Assembly: GCA_034440575.1 (NCBI GenBank) | Contig: JAOTOL010001568.1 | Span: forward strand, 406,001 to 470,000 | Length of the DNA: 64,000 bases | DNA from: Imbricaverruca yamaguchii | Taxonomy: Eukaryota > Arthropoda > Thecostraca > Neoverrucidae | Reading direction: 5' to 3' | Shown here: positions 10,409 to 23,488 of the stretch, piece after piece | How positions within the stretch are numbered: the stretch's first letter is position 1 | Layout of the letters: each line of letters begins with the position of its first letter | The notes under the pieces: generated by a model | Seen by the model: the letters and a program-made list of their open reading frames with translations, nothing else | What the model was told of the DNA's origin: nothing | Databases searched by the model: none | Position numbers and translations under genes: made by a program

Positions 10409-13400
10409 TGACACATACTGTAGGCTCACCTGCAAAGGAACGGCAACGAATTGCATTCATACATCGTAGTAGTCACGAAACCAATGCATACCGTATTCAA
10501 GCTATCGTCATGCGGTATCCACTACAATAATTCAGCAGCGCGTGTTGTTGTGCAAACCGCTCTGAGGAGCAGGTTCTTTCTCGTTATAGGTTGCCAGTCA
10601 TTGTTTTGGAGTTGGTGTTTGACTACTTTGCCCATCAAACACCTACTTTACTGGCCGTGCCAACGCTATTGGTTTGCACCCAGCTTACTGCTCGAAAGAT
10701 GGCCAGTTTCCACCTCAGCGGGACTGTCATTGTTGGCTTTATCGATTAGTTACTGTCAATAATTTCAGTGTTCATATTTCTATGCGTGCACCGTACTCTA
10801 CCATGATCTCTGCAGTGAGTTAAGTTATCTCCTGGTTAACCCAAGCCGGAGAAACGTCTGCCTGTCTGGAGGCTAAAGGCCACACGAGTCACCATCATTA
10901 GCGCACAGCGACACACAACACCAAATGAGATGACCCGTGTGGTGGCCTAACTACGTCGTCCACAGCAAATCTCTGTCTTATAATCTCACGTGATTGTCTT
11001 GTGCCGTCCCAAGGCGGCCGCGTCGCTTCCCTTCGCTTCATCGGTGAATCATAATGAGTTCTGTGTCAGCACATTCTCTGTTGACTTGGCATTATATCTA
11101 AGAAGGAAATAACTTTCCGATTGAAAAAGTTCCCGACGTAATTGAATTCATTTTTGGAGGGAATTGGATGACTCGCAGGATGGGCCTGTGGGAATTTAGA
11201 AGCAAAACACATATTAAGTGTCTCCGGTTATGCAGGGCGCCGTTAGTTCAGTCGCCTGCCGTCACATTTCGTACTGCCACGTTGACTTTATAAAAAAAAA
11301 CTGGAGAAAAACAACCATCGGAAGACCGCACGGTATTGCTGCCCACTTTAGCGAAACCGGCGTGCCCCGGGCTCGATGGTGCCAATTGACTGTGGTAGCA
11401 GTGTGGACTCACAACATGCCAGCATGGTGCTGTGGATGCTCAGCAGAACAGAACGGCACCGTGAACTACCAGCACGCCAGTATGGTGTCACCTTTCGGAT
11501 ACCGCATTACAAGCCACGTCGAATGACGCCAATTTCATAGAAATTTAATCGATAACGACCAAAACTCGCGTTCAGTCGCTATCGCGAAAATCGACATCTA
11601 ATAAATAAAGCTATAGAGGTGAGCTTGAAGTTCACCTCGACATGCACCGGTTTGAAATATTGCACGATGGCTCATCACAGACTCGCTTGATATCAGATTT
11701 GAGCAAGTTTGAGCGAAAAGGAGAAAAAGGAAGGCGACTGAAGAAACCAGTTTGCGTTGGACCTTGACCGTTAAAGTGGTCATGTTTGACCTATGTATGC
11801 TTCCAGTGCGTTCGGTAGAACCAGAATCACTTTTGGTAATTAATTCGAATGATCATAAATCTGTCGCTTAATGCCAATGTGAACACAAAGACGCTTCTGG
11901 CGAACTCGTTGAATAGGAATACGAATATGACGTTAACTTGACGTCTGTCCTTAAGGCTGCCCACAGCTCCCTCCATGGTCTTGAAGATACCTAAGAATAC
12001 CCAGAGTTACGTTTGTTTAAGATATATCGTTTTGTGCGTAGGTGAATGCAACCTAAGACGTATAAAGCCTTACGATAATTGAAATTTGTTTCCGCGCAAA
12101 GCATAATTTTCCACCCAAACGAAAACAAGATGGCCAAGGTTCGTGTTATTGAAGAATGGTCTGGAAGCAGAAATTTCTAACGTTTTCTGATTTACCACTC
12201 GGAGATTTTGTGACGACAGGTAGCATGTGAAGCCCGTCGATTGCCTAGATCGGCACTTTTGGTGGTTTTCTTGCATGGCTATTTTCACTTGATAAATTAT
12301 ATATTTTTTGCGGCTATCATACTCAGACGTGTGAGGCTTGAGAGAAGGGACACGAAATACACTGAGGGGGACGAATCGCCACTTTCATAATTTTTTTTTT
12401 TGGGGGGGGGCGGAGAAACATCTCCCCCAGATCCTCCCCCATGGCTACAAGGAGTGATCGGGCAGAAAGTCGGCGCACTTGCGAGGTGGTAAAACCTTGC
12501 AAGGTATTGGTCTGGCCGCGACCTTTGAGTTTTAACGAGTCTCGGTCCTGTCCTGTCAGGTTATTCCACGTGGCTGCCGTTCATTCCGACATTTTGCAAC
12601 AGGGCCACCGTAGTCGCGATAAAATTGCGCCCGTCCATCCCACGTCTTCGATTCACGCTTATGCTGCAGCGGTCACCGGCGTAATCGCGTGAAAAGACAC
12701 GTGACCAGTTTGCTCAACAGCATGCGCTGTAACTTGCGTCTATCCTTCAGTTGGGCGACTTCTCCGATTGTGAGCCCTGTTGGCCGCCTTATCATCACCC
12801 GCCAATTGGTTTCCTCGATTGTCCGGTTGTAGCCGGGCGCCGATTTTGAGGGGGGGGGGGGCGTCTGTGACTGCTGGCCCGTCAACCGCAGTCGTGGTGC
12901 ACTTCACCGTCGAGCCGAGTGTGCAAATTGACTGAGTGATGAGACAGCATGGGCAGCATGACCAATGTAGTCGATGCGCCCTAAAACCCCAATACAAAAG
13001 GAAAAAAGGCATATCAGCAGGCCAACTGAGCCGGCGTATTAGAGTGCCGACGGCGGGTGTGGCCACACCAGACGTCACCGCCAGATTTTGGTAATGCCGG
13101 CGCCTACCCCTGCCCCTGCCGACTGCCCGACCCACCCTAACGCTGCGGGCGACCGGCCAACCCTCCTGCCTCAACACCCACGCACATCGGCGCCTCTCGA
13201 GAGGTATTCGCCGATTAAGAACACTTGCACCAAAGTCATTTGCTGCACGGCGCAAGAAGTTAACCCTGAGCTATCGCCAGCAGTTTCAAGTCTGTAAACA
13301 CAGCGGAGGAAACCCTGTCTGTAACAAGCAGATGTCTCCCAACGTTACTCATAGCACCGCTGGAATCCTTTGCGTCGAGACCTCTCGACCAGTTCAAAGA

Positions 13401-13982
13401 GGAAAACAGAGGAATACGGTGCCTACTGGCTTAATTGGTCCACTTCACTACCTACGAAAAATCGAATCCTTTGCATAGCAAGAGGTGGCTTTGTATATAT
13501 GTCTATCAGTACTCCATCGGTATTCATCTTGTTCTTTTGTAATGGTTCTGCGGTTCTCCTTTTGATGGAAGTATTTTTAGCTCCATCCTATAATCTGGTT
13601 CAGCGTGCTAGGTACGCACTGGACAGTGGACAGCGACATCTACGATGGTGACAAGTGGGTGAACTGTTTGACAGCACCCGTAACGCCTCTCCTTGTTCGC
13701 TTTTCTGTCGTTGATGATTATCAGCACCCATGAACTGACAGCATTTCCTCTCTGTCACGCAGAGGGTGTCGTCATGTCTAAGCCAGTTCACTGAACGGCA
13801 CGTTACAGGGGAGTATCAGCCCAGCCGTGTCAGCCGACGAAACCGTCCGCGACAAAAAAAACCTGCCCCCTGGAATCCCGAGGCTGCTGGCCTCGCCCGA
13901 GTTAGACCGAGCGCGTCCCATTCTGAGCAGGCGTCACAGGCTGCACGAGATGCGACAAACAGTGGCGCATCTGAAGCACGCC
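10409..13982. other. 3.6 kb unique sequence, no gene recognised
   Basis: The longest repeat-poor stretch in the left half. Small homopolymer blocks occur at 12390-12412 (T then G run) and 12850-12862 (G run). The ORFs are short and without family motifs. An exon of an intron-rich gene could be hidden here, but nothing visible supports one. Confidence 0.5.
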
Positions 13983-14150
13983 TCGTGTCGTGTCACAGCG
14001 GCTCACGGGCGTGTCGTGTCACAGCCTCTCACCGGCGTGTCGTGTCACAGCGGCTCACCGGCGTGTCGTGTCACAGCCTCTCACCGGCGTGTCGTGTCAC
14101 AGCCTCTTACCGGCGTGTCGTGTCACAGCGGCTCACCGGCGTGCTACGAT
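13983..14150. repeat. 26-bp minisatellite
   Basis: Six to seven copies of a 26-bp unit with cgtgtcgtgtcacagc followed by ggctcaccgg or ctctcaccgg. The two variants largely alternate. The array merges within 30 bp into the 41-bp array that follows. Confidence 0.93.
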
Positions 14151-14179
14151 ACACAGCGTCGACCGGCTGTTGTGACCGT

Positions 14180-16465
14180 CACTGGAGATGTGACTGCTGC
14201 TGACCACTCGTGGTGACCGTCACGGGAGATGTGACCGCTGCTGACCACTCTTTGTGGGCGTCACGGGAGATGTGACCGCCGCTGACCACTCGTGGTGGGC
14301 GTCACGGGAGATGTGACCGCCGCTGACCACTCGTGGTGGGCGTCACGGGAGATGTGACCGCCGCTGACCACTCGTGGTGGGCGTCACGGGAGATGGCCGC
14401 CGCTGACCACTCGTGGTGGGCGTCACGGGAGATGTGACCGCCGCTGACCACTCGTGGTGGGCGTCACGGGAGATGTGACCGCCGCTGACCACTCGTGGTG
14501 GGCGTCACGGGAGATGTGACCGCCGCTGACCACTCGTGGTGGGCGTCACGGGAGATGTGACCGCTGCTGACCACTCGTGGTGGGCGTCACGGGAGATGGC
14601 CGCCACTGACCACTCGTGGTGACCGTCACGGGAGATGTGACCGCCGCTGACCACTCGTGGTGGGCGTCACGGGAGATGTGACCGCCGCTGACCACTCGTG
14701 GTGGGCGTCACGGGAGATGTGACCGCCGCTGACCACTCGTGGTGGGCGTCACGGGAGATGTGACCGCCGCTGACCACTCGTGGTGACCGTCACGGGAGAT
14801 GTGACCGCCGCTGACCACTCGTGGTGGGCGTCACGGGAGATGTGACCGCCGCTGACCACGGGTGACCACTCGTGGTGGGCGTCACGGGAGATGTGACCGC
14901 CGCTGACCACTCGTGGTGGGCGTCACGGGAGATGTGACCGCCGCTGACCACTCGTGGTGGGCGTCACGGGAGATGTGACCGCCGCTGACCACTCGTGGTG
15001 GGCGTCACGGGAGATGTGACCGCCGCTGACCACTCGTGGTGGGCGTCACGGGAGATGTGACCGCCGCTGACCACTCGTGGTGGGCGTCACGGGAGATGTG
15101 ACCGCCGCTGACCACTCGTGGTGGGCGTCACGGGAGATGTGACCGCCGCTGACCACTCGTGGTGGGCGTCACGGGAGATGTGACCGCCGCTGACCACTCG
15201 TGGTGGGCGTCACGGGAGATGTGACCGCCGCTGACCACTCTTTGTGGGCGTCACGGGAGATGTGACCGCTGCTGACCACTCTTTGTGGGCGTCACGGGAG
15301 ATGTGACCGCTGCTGACCACTCGTGGTGGGCGTCACGGGAGATGGCCGCCACTGACCACTCGTGGTGGGCGTCACGGGAGATGTGACCGCCGCTGACCAC
15401 TCGTGGTGGGCGTCACGGGAGATGTGACCGCCGCTGACCACTCGTGGTGGGCGTCACGGGAGATGTGACCGCCGCTGACCACTCGTGGTGGGCGTCACGG
15501 GAGATGTGACCGCCGCTGACCACTCGTGGTGGGCGTCACGGGAGATGTGACCGCCGCTGACCACTCGTGGTGGGCGTCACGGGAGATGTGACCGCCGCTG
15601 ACCACTCGTGGTGGGCGTCACGGGAGATGTGACCGCCGCTGACCACTCGTGGTGGGCGTCACGGGAGATGTGACCGCCGCTGACCACTCGTGGTGGGCGT
15701 CACGGGAGATGTGACCGCCGCTGACCACTCGTGGTGGGCGTCACGGGAGATGTGACCGCCGCTGACCACTCGTGGTGGGCGTCACGGGAGATGGCCGCCA
15801 CTGACCACTCGTGGTGGGCGTCACGGGAGATGTGACCGCCGCTGACCACTCGTGGTGGGCATCACGGGAGATGTGACCGCCGCTGACCACTCGTGGTGGG
15901 CGTCACGGGAGATGGCCGCCGCTGACCACTCGTGGTGACCGTCACGGGAGATGGCCGCCGCTGACCACTCGTGGTGGGCGTCACGGGAGATGTGACCGCC
16001 GCTGACCACTCGTGGTGACCGTCACGGGAGATGTGGCCGCCGCTGACCACTCGTGGTGGGCGTCACGGGAGATGTGGCCGCCGCTGACCACTTGTGCGTG
16101 GTGGGCGTCACGGGAGATGTGACCGCCGCTGACCACTCTTTGTGGGCGTCACGGGAGATGTGACCGCTGCTGACCACTCGTGGTGGGCGTCACGGGAGAT
16201 GTGACCGCCGCTGACCACTCGTGGTGGCCGTCACGGGAGATGGCCGCCGCTGACCACTCGTGGTGGGCGTCACGGGAGATGTGACCGCCGCTGACCACTC
16301 GTGGTGACCGTCACGGGAGATGGCTGCCGCTGACCACTCGTGGTGGGCATCACGGGAGATGTGACCGCCGCTGACCACTCGTGGTGGGCGTCACGGGAGA
16401 TGTGACCGCCGCTGACCACTCGTGGTGACCGTCACGGGAGGTGTGACCGCTGCTGACCACTTGTA
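14180..16465. repeat. 41-bp minisatellite, about 55 copies
   Basis: Unit of 41 bp containing gatgtgaccgccgctgacca and ctcgtggtgggcgtcacggg. A GTCAC-n7-GTGAC inverted repeat spans each unit junction. Most units are identical. Diagnostic variants are a 38-bp unit lacking tgt (agatggccgcc), tttgtggg in place of cgtggtggg, and gtgaccgtc in place of gtgggcgtc. Variants cluster towards the right end (15780-16460), while 14880-15230 is nearly homogeneous. Confidence 0.97.
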
Positions 16466-16939
16466 GCAGTTACCCGGCCATCTCTGCCAACCATAGATCC
16501 AGTGCGGCGAGTGGGTTCGCCCGCTGTTGCGGCCCTCCCGATAGACATTGTACTTCGGATGAAATTCAGAAACCGTTTATTTGATTGAGCAACATGACAT
16601 CGAAATTCTGGTAAACATTTTTTTCCTATCTGCGGACACAATAAACACTCAGCTTTAGCTGTTAGCACTGCTGAAACGAACTGCGATCACAACTAGCCTC
16701 CGTGCGGACTTTGCCTCACGTGCTGCACATAGATCAGGTAACTGGATCAGGCCACGTGACAGCAATCACCATCCATTGTCGAGTGTACTATTCGTCGAGC
16801 GCCGCATTTGTGTCCAACTAGGGTATCCAGATAGTCATCGTAGACGTGAGCCTTTCACTGAGGTCCTTCACGTAGCCGGAACTGAACACACTGATGCAGA
16901 TAAGTATTTGGGGCCCGGCTGGGAGGGGGCAAGAGCGAG
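16466..16939. other. unique sequence, no gene recognised
   Basis: Single-copy spacer between the 41-bp and 36-bp arrays. Confidence 0.5.
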
Positions 16940-17270
16940 GACGGTGTCCCTGGACCAAGTCCCTCTTGTGCCACTGTCGGTGTCCCTGGACCAAGTCTCG
17001 CCTGTGCCACTGTCTGTGTCCCTGGACCAAGTCCCTCTTGTGCCACTGTCGGTGTCCCTGGACCAAGTCTCGCCTGTGCCACTGTCGGTGTCCCTGGACC
17101 AAGTCCCTCTTGTGCCACTGTCTGTGTCCCTGGACCGAGTCCCGCCTGTGCCACTGTCGGTGTCCCTGGACCAAGTCCCTCCTGTGCCACTGTCGGTGTC
17201 CCTGGACCAAGTCTCGCCTGTGCCACTGTCGTTGTCCCTGGACCAAGTCTCGCCTGTGCCGCTCTCGGTC
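16940..17270. repeat. 36-bp minisatellite
   Basis: Nine copies of a 36-bp unit with tgtccctggaccaagtc and gtgccactgtcgg. Units ending ccctcttg and ctcgcctg alternate over most of the array. Twelve-codon periodicity keeps several frames open. Confidence 0.95.
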
Positions 17271-18269
17271 GACCCCCTCTGCATGACCTGTGCCGTGATC
17301 TGTCACTGTCTGATACACCGACTGGCTGCACTAGGTCAAGGATATTGCACGCAGAGGCTGATGAGGTGAGAGTGGGGCAGGACGCACTGGTAGCAAGTGT
17401 GTTGGGCGATAGCGGCAAAATACTTTTAGCTGATGGTGATTTGTCATAGGAGACCAGCTCAAATCGAGCGTAACACACAAAGAGAGGTGGAGCCGGCTTT
17501 GTGGGGCTCAGTTTTGAAGGTGAGATGTTGGGATGGTACGGAATATTTATCCGGAGGACACTGAACGGAGACGGAATGGAGAAACTTGCTTGAATTGTTT
17601 CATATTCTACTCAGTTCGGTATTTTTATGAAGACCTCGAACATCAGAGCTCAGAGAAGCTGAGCTAAACATGGATTCCTTCGATATAAACTAATGCAGCG
17701 AGTTTAAGCTGGAGAACGTGATAAACAAGCTTCATATCATGTCACCATTTCCTCCAGCAATGGTTTATCCCTAGTAGGTGTTTGCAATGCAGATGAAGCT
17801 CACTGGGAGCATTTTTCGTTGCCCATGATTAATTACGGCTCTGCCTATTAATTATTAAGCAGTAGTGCTCTGTTCTTTAATGAAGAGCACTCCTGTAATC
17901 TAATTACGCTATATTACAACCATGAGATGGTCATAGTAAACCTAGTCAAGGTAGTCCACACCACTCCCCGCCAGTATTTTTTTCTGGACACAACCCGTCA
18001 CCAGATGTTAGTAATTGGATTTGGCTGAGGCCCTCTCAGACAAATAAACAAAGTAACGTCCCTTGCGGCCTAATATCCTCTGAAGCAGAGCGACGGCGAA
18101 GCAGCGTCATAACCACCGCACCACAGCTACCTGTCTGTCCACTGCCATTCTGCGCCGGAGATAACTTGCCTACTGTGGCCAAATGACCACTTGCCGAGGC
18201 CGACCGTCTACAGGGTAAACCTGGTCTACCTAAACGTTGAAGCTCAAGCGGCACGCGTGGCAGCTGGGC
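17271..18269. other. unique sequence, no gene recognised
   Basis: AT-rich single-copy sequence with no recognisable coding or mobile-element motif. Confidence 0.5.
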
Positions 18270-18915
18270 CAGTGTGTAGTGTGCGGCAGCGGTGATGGCC
18301 GCCGCTGTGTAGTGTACGGCAGAAGTGATGGCCGCCGCTGTGTAGTGTGCGGCAGAAGTGATGGCTGCCGCTGTGTAGTGTACGGCAGAAGTGATGGCCG
18401 CCGCTGTGTAGTGTGCGGCAGCGGTGATGGCCGCCGCTGTGTAGTGTACGGCAGAAGTGATGGCCGCCGCTGTGTAGTGAACGGCAGCAGCACTGTGTAT
18501 GTAGAGTGCTTTAGTGTGCGGCAGCGGTGATGGCCGCCGCTGTGTAGTGTACGGCAGAAGTGATGGCCGCCGCTGTGTAGTGAACGGCAGCAGCACTGTG
18601 TAGTGTACGGCAGCAGTGGTGGCCGCCGCTGTGTAGTGTGCGGCAGCGGTGATGGCTGCCGCTGTGTAGTGTGCGGCAGCGGTGATGGCTGCCGCTGTGT
18701 AGTGTACGGCATCAGCGATGGCGGCCGCTGTGTAGTGTACGGCAGCGGTGATGGCCGCCGCTGTGTAGTGAACGGCATCAGCGATGGCGGCCGCTATGCA
18801 GTGTACGGCAGCGGTGATGGCCGCCGCTGTGTAGTGTACGGCATCAGCGATGGCGGCCGCTGTGTAGTGAACGGCAGCAGCACTGTGTAGTGTACGGCAG
18901 CAGTGGTGGCCGCCG
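18270..18915. repeat. 33-bp minisatellite
   Basis: About nineteen copies of a 33-bp unit containing gtgtagtgtacggcag and gtgatggccgccgct. Variants are gaagtgatggcc, catcagcgatggcggcc and a shortened gcagcagcactgt unit that recurs at about 18486, 18586 and 18875. Recurrence of the short unit suggests duplication of blocks, not only single units. Confidence 0.95.
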
Positions 18916-18942
18916 GTGCTTCCGCTCTGATCAGTGTTTGTT

Positions 18943-21399
18943 AGCTGACGGGTGTGGCCACATCGTCACGTGCCTGTCACCTGAGTCACAGTCGGCTGGT
19001 GGTCGGCCGGCCAGCCGAGTGACTGGTGTGGCCACATCGTCACGTGCCTGTCACCTGAGTCACAGTCGACCGGTGGTCGGCCGGCCAGCCGAGTGACGGG
19101 TGTGGCCACATCGTCACGTGCCTGTCACCTGAGTCACAGTCGGCTGGTGGTCGGCCGGCCAGCCGAGTGACTGGTGTGGCCACATCGTCACGTGCTTTTC
19201 ACCTGAGTCACAGTCGGCTGGTGGTCGGCCGGCCAGCCGAGTGACTGGTGTGGCCACATCGTCACGTGCCTGTCACCTGAGTCACAGTCGGCTGGTGGTC
19301 GGCCGGCCAGCCGAGTGACTGGTGTGGCCACACCGTCACGTGCCTGTCACCTGAGTCACAGTCGACCGGTGGTCGGCCGGCCAGCCGAGTGACTGGTGTG
19401 GCCACATCGTCACGTGCCTGTCACCTGAGTCACAGTCGACCGGTGGTCGGCCGGCCAGCCGAGTGACTGGTGTGGCCACACCGTCACGTGCCTGTCACCT
19501 GAGTCACAGTCGGCTGGTGGTCGGCCGGCCAGCCGAGTGACTGGTGTGGCCACATCGTCACGTGCCTGTCACCTGAGTCACAGTCGGCTGGTGGTCGGCC
19601 GGCCAGCCGAGTGACTGGTGTGGCCACACCGTCACGTGCCTGTCACCTGAGTCACAGTCGACCGGTGGTCGGCCGGCCAGCCGAGTGACTGGTGAGGCCA
19701 CACCGTCACGTGCCTGTCACCTGAGTCACAGTCGACCGGTGGTCGGCCGGCCAGCCGAGTGACTGATGTGGCCACACCGTCACGTGCCTGTCACCTGAGT
19801 CACAGTCGACCGGTGGTCGGCTGGCCAGCCGAGTGACTGGTGTGGCCACACCGTCACGTGCCTGTCACCTGAGTCACAGTCGACCGGTGGTCGCCGGCCA
19901 GCCGAGTGACTGGTGGGCCACATCGTCACGTGCCTGTCACCTGAGTCACAGTCGGCTGGTGGTGGCCAGCCGAGTGACTGTTGTGGCCACACCGTCACGT
20001 GCCTGTCACCTGAGTCACAGTCGACCGGTGGTCGGCCGGCCAGCCGAGTGACTGGTGTGGCCACACCGTCACGTGCCTGTCACCTGAGTCACAGTCGGCT
20101 GGTGGTCGGCCGGCCAGCCGAGTGACTGGTGTGGCCACACCGTCACGTGCCTGTCACCTGAGTCACAGTCGACCGGTGGTCGGCCGGCCAGCCGAGTGAC
20201 TGGTGTGGCCACACCGTCACGTGCCTGTCACCTGAGTCACAGTGTCACAGCCGACCGGTGGTCGGCCGGCCAGCCGAGTGACTGATGTGGCCACATCGTC
20301 ACGTGCCTGTCACCTGAGTCACAGTCGACCGGTGGTCGGCCGGCCAGCCGAGTGACTGATGTGGCCACACCGTCACGTGCCTGTCACCTGAGTCACAGTC
20401 GACCGGTGGTCGGCCGGCCAGCCGAGTGACTGGTGTGGCCACACCGTCACGTGCCTGTCACCTGAGTCACAGTCGACCGGTGGTCGGCTGGCCAGCCGAG
20501 TGACTGATGTGGCCACACCGTCACGTGCCTGTCACCTGAGTCACAGTCGACCGGTGGTCGGCCGGCCAGCCGAGTGACTGTTGTGGCCACACCGTCACGT
20601 GCCTGTCACCTGAGTCACAGTCGACCGGTGGTCGGCCGGCCAGCCGAGTGACTGGTGTGGCCACATCGTCACGTGCCTGTCACCTGGATAGTAGTCACAG
20701 TCGACCGGTGGTCGGCCGGCCAGCCGAGTGACTGTTGTGGCCACATCGTCACGTGCCTGTCACCTGAGTCACAGTCGACCGGTGGTCGGCCGGCCAGCCG
20801 AGTGACTGTTGTGGCCACATCGTCACGTGCCTGTCACCTGAGTCACAGTCGACCGGTGGTCGGCTGGCCAGCCGAGTGACTGTTGTGGCCACATCGTCAC
20901 GTGCCTGTCACCTGAGTCACAGTCGACCGGTGGTCGGCTGGCCAGCCGAGTGACTGGTGTGGCCACACCGTCACGTGCCTGTCACCTGAGTCACAGTCGA
21001 CCGGTGGTCGGCCGGCCAGCCGAGTGACTGGTGTGGCCACATCGTCACGTGCCTGTCACCTGAGTCACAGTCGGCTGGTGGTCGGCCGGCCAGCCGAGTG
21101 ACTGGTGTGGCCACATCGTCACGTGCCTGTCACCTGAGTCACAGTCGACCGGTGGTCGGCTGGCCAGCCGAGTGACTGGTGTGGCCACACCGTCACGTGC
21201 CTGTCACCTGAGTCACAGTGTCGACCGGTGGTCGGCTGGCCAGCCGAGTGACGGGTGTGGCCACATCGTCACGTGCCTGTCACCTGAGTCACAGTCGACC
21301 GGTGGTCGGCCGGCCAGCCGAGTGACTGGTGTGGCCACACCGTCACGTGCTTTTCACCTGAGTCACAGTCGACCGGTGGTCGGCCGGCCAGCCGAGTGC
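18943..21399. repeat. 74-bp minisatellite, about 33 copies
   Basis: The second-largest array in the window. Each 74-bp unit contains tgtggccaca (a perfect palindrome), tcacgtg, cacctgagtcacag and ggtcggccggcc. Two subtypes differ at gtcgaccggtgg versus gtcggctggtgg. The gtcgaccggtgg form predominates from about 19620 to 21010. Nearly every unit carries an intact CACGTG and TGAGTCA. A few units have small insertions, for example near 20240 and 20693. Confidence 0.97.
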
Positions 21400-21621
21400 A
21401 CTGCCGCATACGCTTCCGGCGCTGACAGCCATTGTGTCCCACTGTGTGAGCACGATCATGGCTCAGAGCGTATGGACACATCTCATTGGTCGGATATTGG
21501 AAACGAGGTCCGACTGTTGGGACGGAAGGTGCTGATTAGTCGGGGTTGTTCTTTCCTCAATGTCCCTCTGCTCTAAGGAGGTTGAATGCAAGGGACATGG
21601 GAGATGGGTAGGTGCCAGTTC
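21400..21621. other. unique spacer
   Basis: Single-copy sequence between the 74-bp and 23-bp arrays, with nothing recognisable. Confidence 0.5.
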
Positions 21622-21742
21622 CTAGAATGGGTGGTTGGGAGTTTCTGGAATGGGTGGTTGGGAGTTTCTGGAATGGATGGTTAGTGGTTCCTGGAATAGG
21701 TGGTTGGCAGTTCCTGGAATGGGTCGTTGGCAGTTTCTGGAA
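21622..21742. repeat. 23-bp G-rich minisatellite
   Basis: Five copies of a unit with gggtggttgggagtttctgg. It is rich in GG/GGG runs on plus. Confidence 0.92.
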
Positions 21743-22421
21743 TGCACATCTACCACCTGCGAAGTCGCATGTTATCTGCGATTTCAGCATGGGTTTTGGC
21801 TACATTGGAAGCAACTCGTCCCCCTCATACCAGTGACGGAACACGAATCTACACATGCGTCTTCCCTAGAATTTCCAAGAAGCACAACTGTGGTCAATTA
21901 TCATTCCATCCAAGCTTCAGACGGTGCAGCCGAGCCGTAGATACCAATCGCATTCCTGCTTCCAACGGCGAAGTTTCTCTGAGATTTGAATTCCGACCGA
22001 ACCTAGGTGGGTACACTGTATTTCCTCAACACGGGCAAGCTGCCAACTAAGGTGGAACAATTATTTGCTACATTCTGTAAAATTCGCTGTCGGTATGCGT
22101 CTTGTGTGTTAATTAAGTGACGTGAGCTCACGGGCGCCGCATCCGGTGGGGCAGACAAGGATGCCGACGTAGTCGTACATCCAGCTGAAATTCACTCACA
22201 CCCTCCTTGGGATGTAAAAAGAACTTGTAAAACCAAACTGTGCCACTTTGATGTGCCCATATGAAACGCTTGTTAATTGCATGATTACCCCCTTGCTTTT
22301 GTCCTAGATCAGAGGACTTGAACACCATGATAACTAAAGAAGAATTTCTCACGAAGCCGTGATATATAATGCAATGTAAAAGCAAACATTGTTTTTAAAT
22401 ATATAACTGCTCGTCTAATTA
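21743..22421. other. unique sequence, no gene recognised
   Basis: Single-copy stretch before a possible pogo-type terminus at 22422. Confidence 0.5.
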
Positions 22422-22441
22422 CAGTGGAACCTCATTATAAC
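22422..22441 (+). mobile_element. possible solo terminus of a pogo-like DNA transposon
   Basis: CAGTGGAACCTCATTATAAC preceded by TA. This matches the pattern of Tigger/pogo terminal inverted repeats, which begin CAGTGrAACCTCrTTATAA and insert at TA. No matching inverted terminus flanked by TA was found downstream, so this is at best a fragment. Confidence 0.35.
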
Positions 22442-23072
22442 TATGGCAAGCTGGTACAGGTCTGCTGGCTTAGAGCAGGCAATGCTGCTGTTGAACAGAA
22501 GTGGTGTCACCGTCTTTCGTTTCGGTTCATTCGTTTCTGCAACATCGGTTATCGATTATTAATTTTCAATGATGCGCCAAGTTGGGGAGATATCCGCCGT
22601 ACGAACACCGACTGAGGTCAAAAGCAAACTGTCCTAGGTTCGGAGCCATTCTGTACGCATTTGAGTCAGGTGTGTTCACCAGCTGTAATGACTGCCCATA
22701 CCTAAAACGTTTCTATCATTCTGAGGCGTCACATTTACCTACCGCCACATAGTCTGTGACGTGAATTTCAATTCAGTTAGCGGATGAAATGAATCTTCGC
22801 AATGCAGCACCAGATGCCGTGCCACTACCAAGACCGCGTGAGTCCCTCCCTTTCAATTATGGCGAATTAGAGTTCATTATCAAGTTTTTGTGATCCGTGA
22901 CGCTCTCCATGGTTTCCGTCGCGCAATTCACACCTCCGTGATCATCTCCATCATAGGCTGTGGCAAAAACTCGATAAATCGGGCCTGTCGCGCGGACAAA
23001 AAAGCGGGCTGCACAATGGGTGTCGTGACCGATTACGAAGCTTGTCTCAATGGCTGCCTGGAATGTGGCGCC
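22442..23072. other. unique sequence, no gene recognised
   Basis: Single-copy DNA. No transposase-like reading frame follows the possible pogo terminus. Confidence 0.5.
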
Positions 23073-23345
23073 AGACGGCAGCAGGGACGTCTGGAGTCCT
23101 CAGACGGCAGCAGGGACGTCTGGAGTCCTCAGACGGCTGCAGGGGCGTCTGGAGTCCTCAGACGGCTGCAGGGGCGTCTGGAGTCTTCAGACGGCAGCAG
23201 GGACGTCTGGAGTCTTCAGACGGCAGCAGGGGCGTCTGGGGGTCTTCAGACGGCAGCAGGGGCGTCTGGAGTCTTCAGACGGCAGCAGGGGCATCTGGAG
23301 TCTTCAGACGGCAGCAGGGACGTCTGGGGTCTTCAGACGACAGCA
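23073..23345. repeat. 29-bp minisatellite
   Basis: Nine copies of a 29-bp unit (cagacggcagcaggggcgtc followed by tggagtctt). CAGACG and CGTCTG within each unit are complementary, so each can form a short hairpin. The first three copies have gtcctc and the later ones gtcttc. Confidence 0.95.
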
Positions 23346-23488
23346 AGGTGACTGACATCTTTAGTGGGGAACGGAGGAGTCAGTAACATGTAGACGGAAG
23401 CAGGAGCATCGTAAATCTTGACACGGTAGCGTAGTGGAAGATATTCAGCCAGCAGTACGGCGTTGTGAATCTTCATACGGTAGCACGG

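Noticed and set aside
14180..16465. Possible CRISPR array (regular repeats over 2.3 kb)
   Set aside because: The units are contiguous, with no unique spacers and no cas genes, and the context is eukaryotic. The same applies to the 74-bp and 35-bp arrays.
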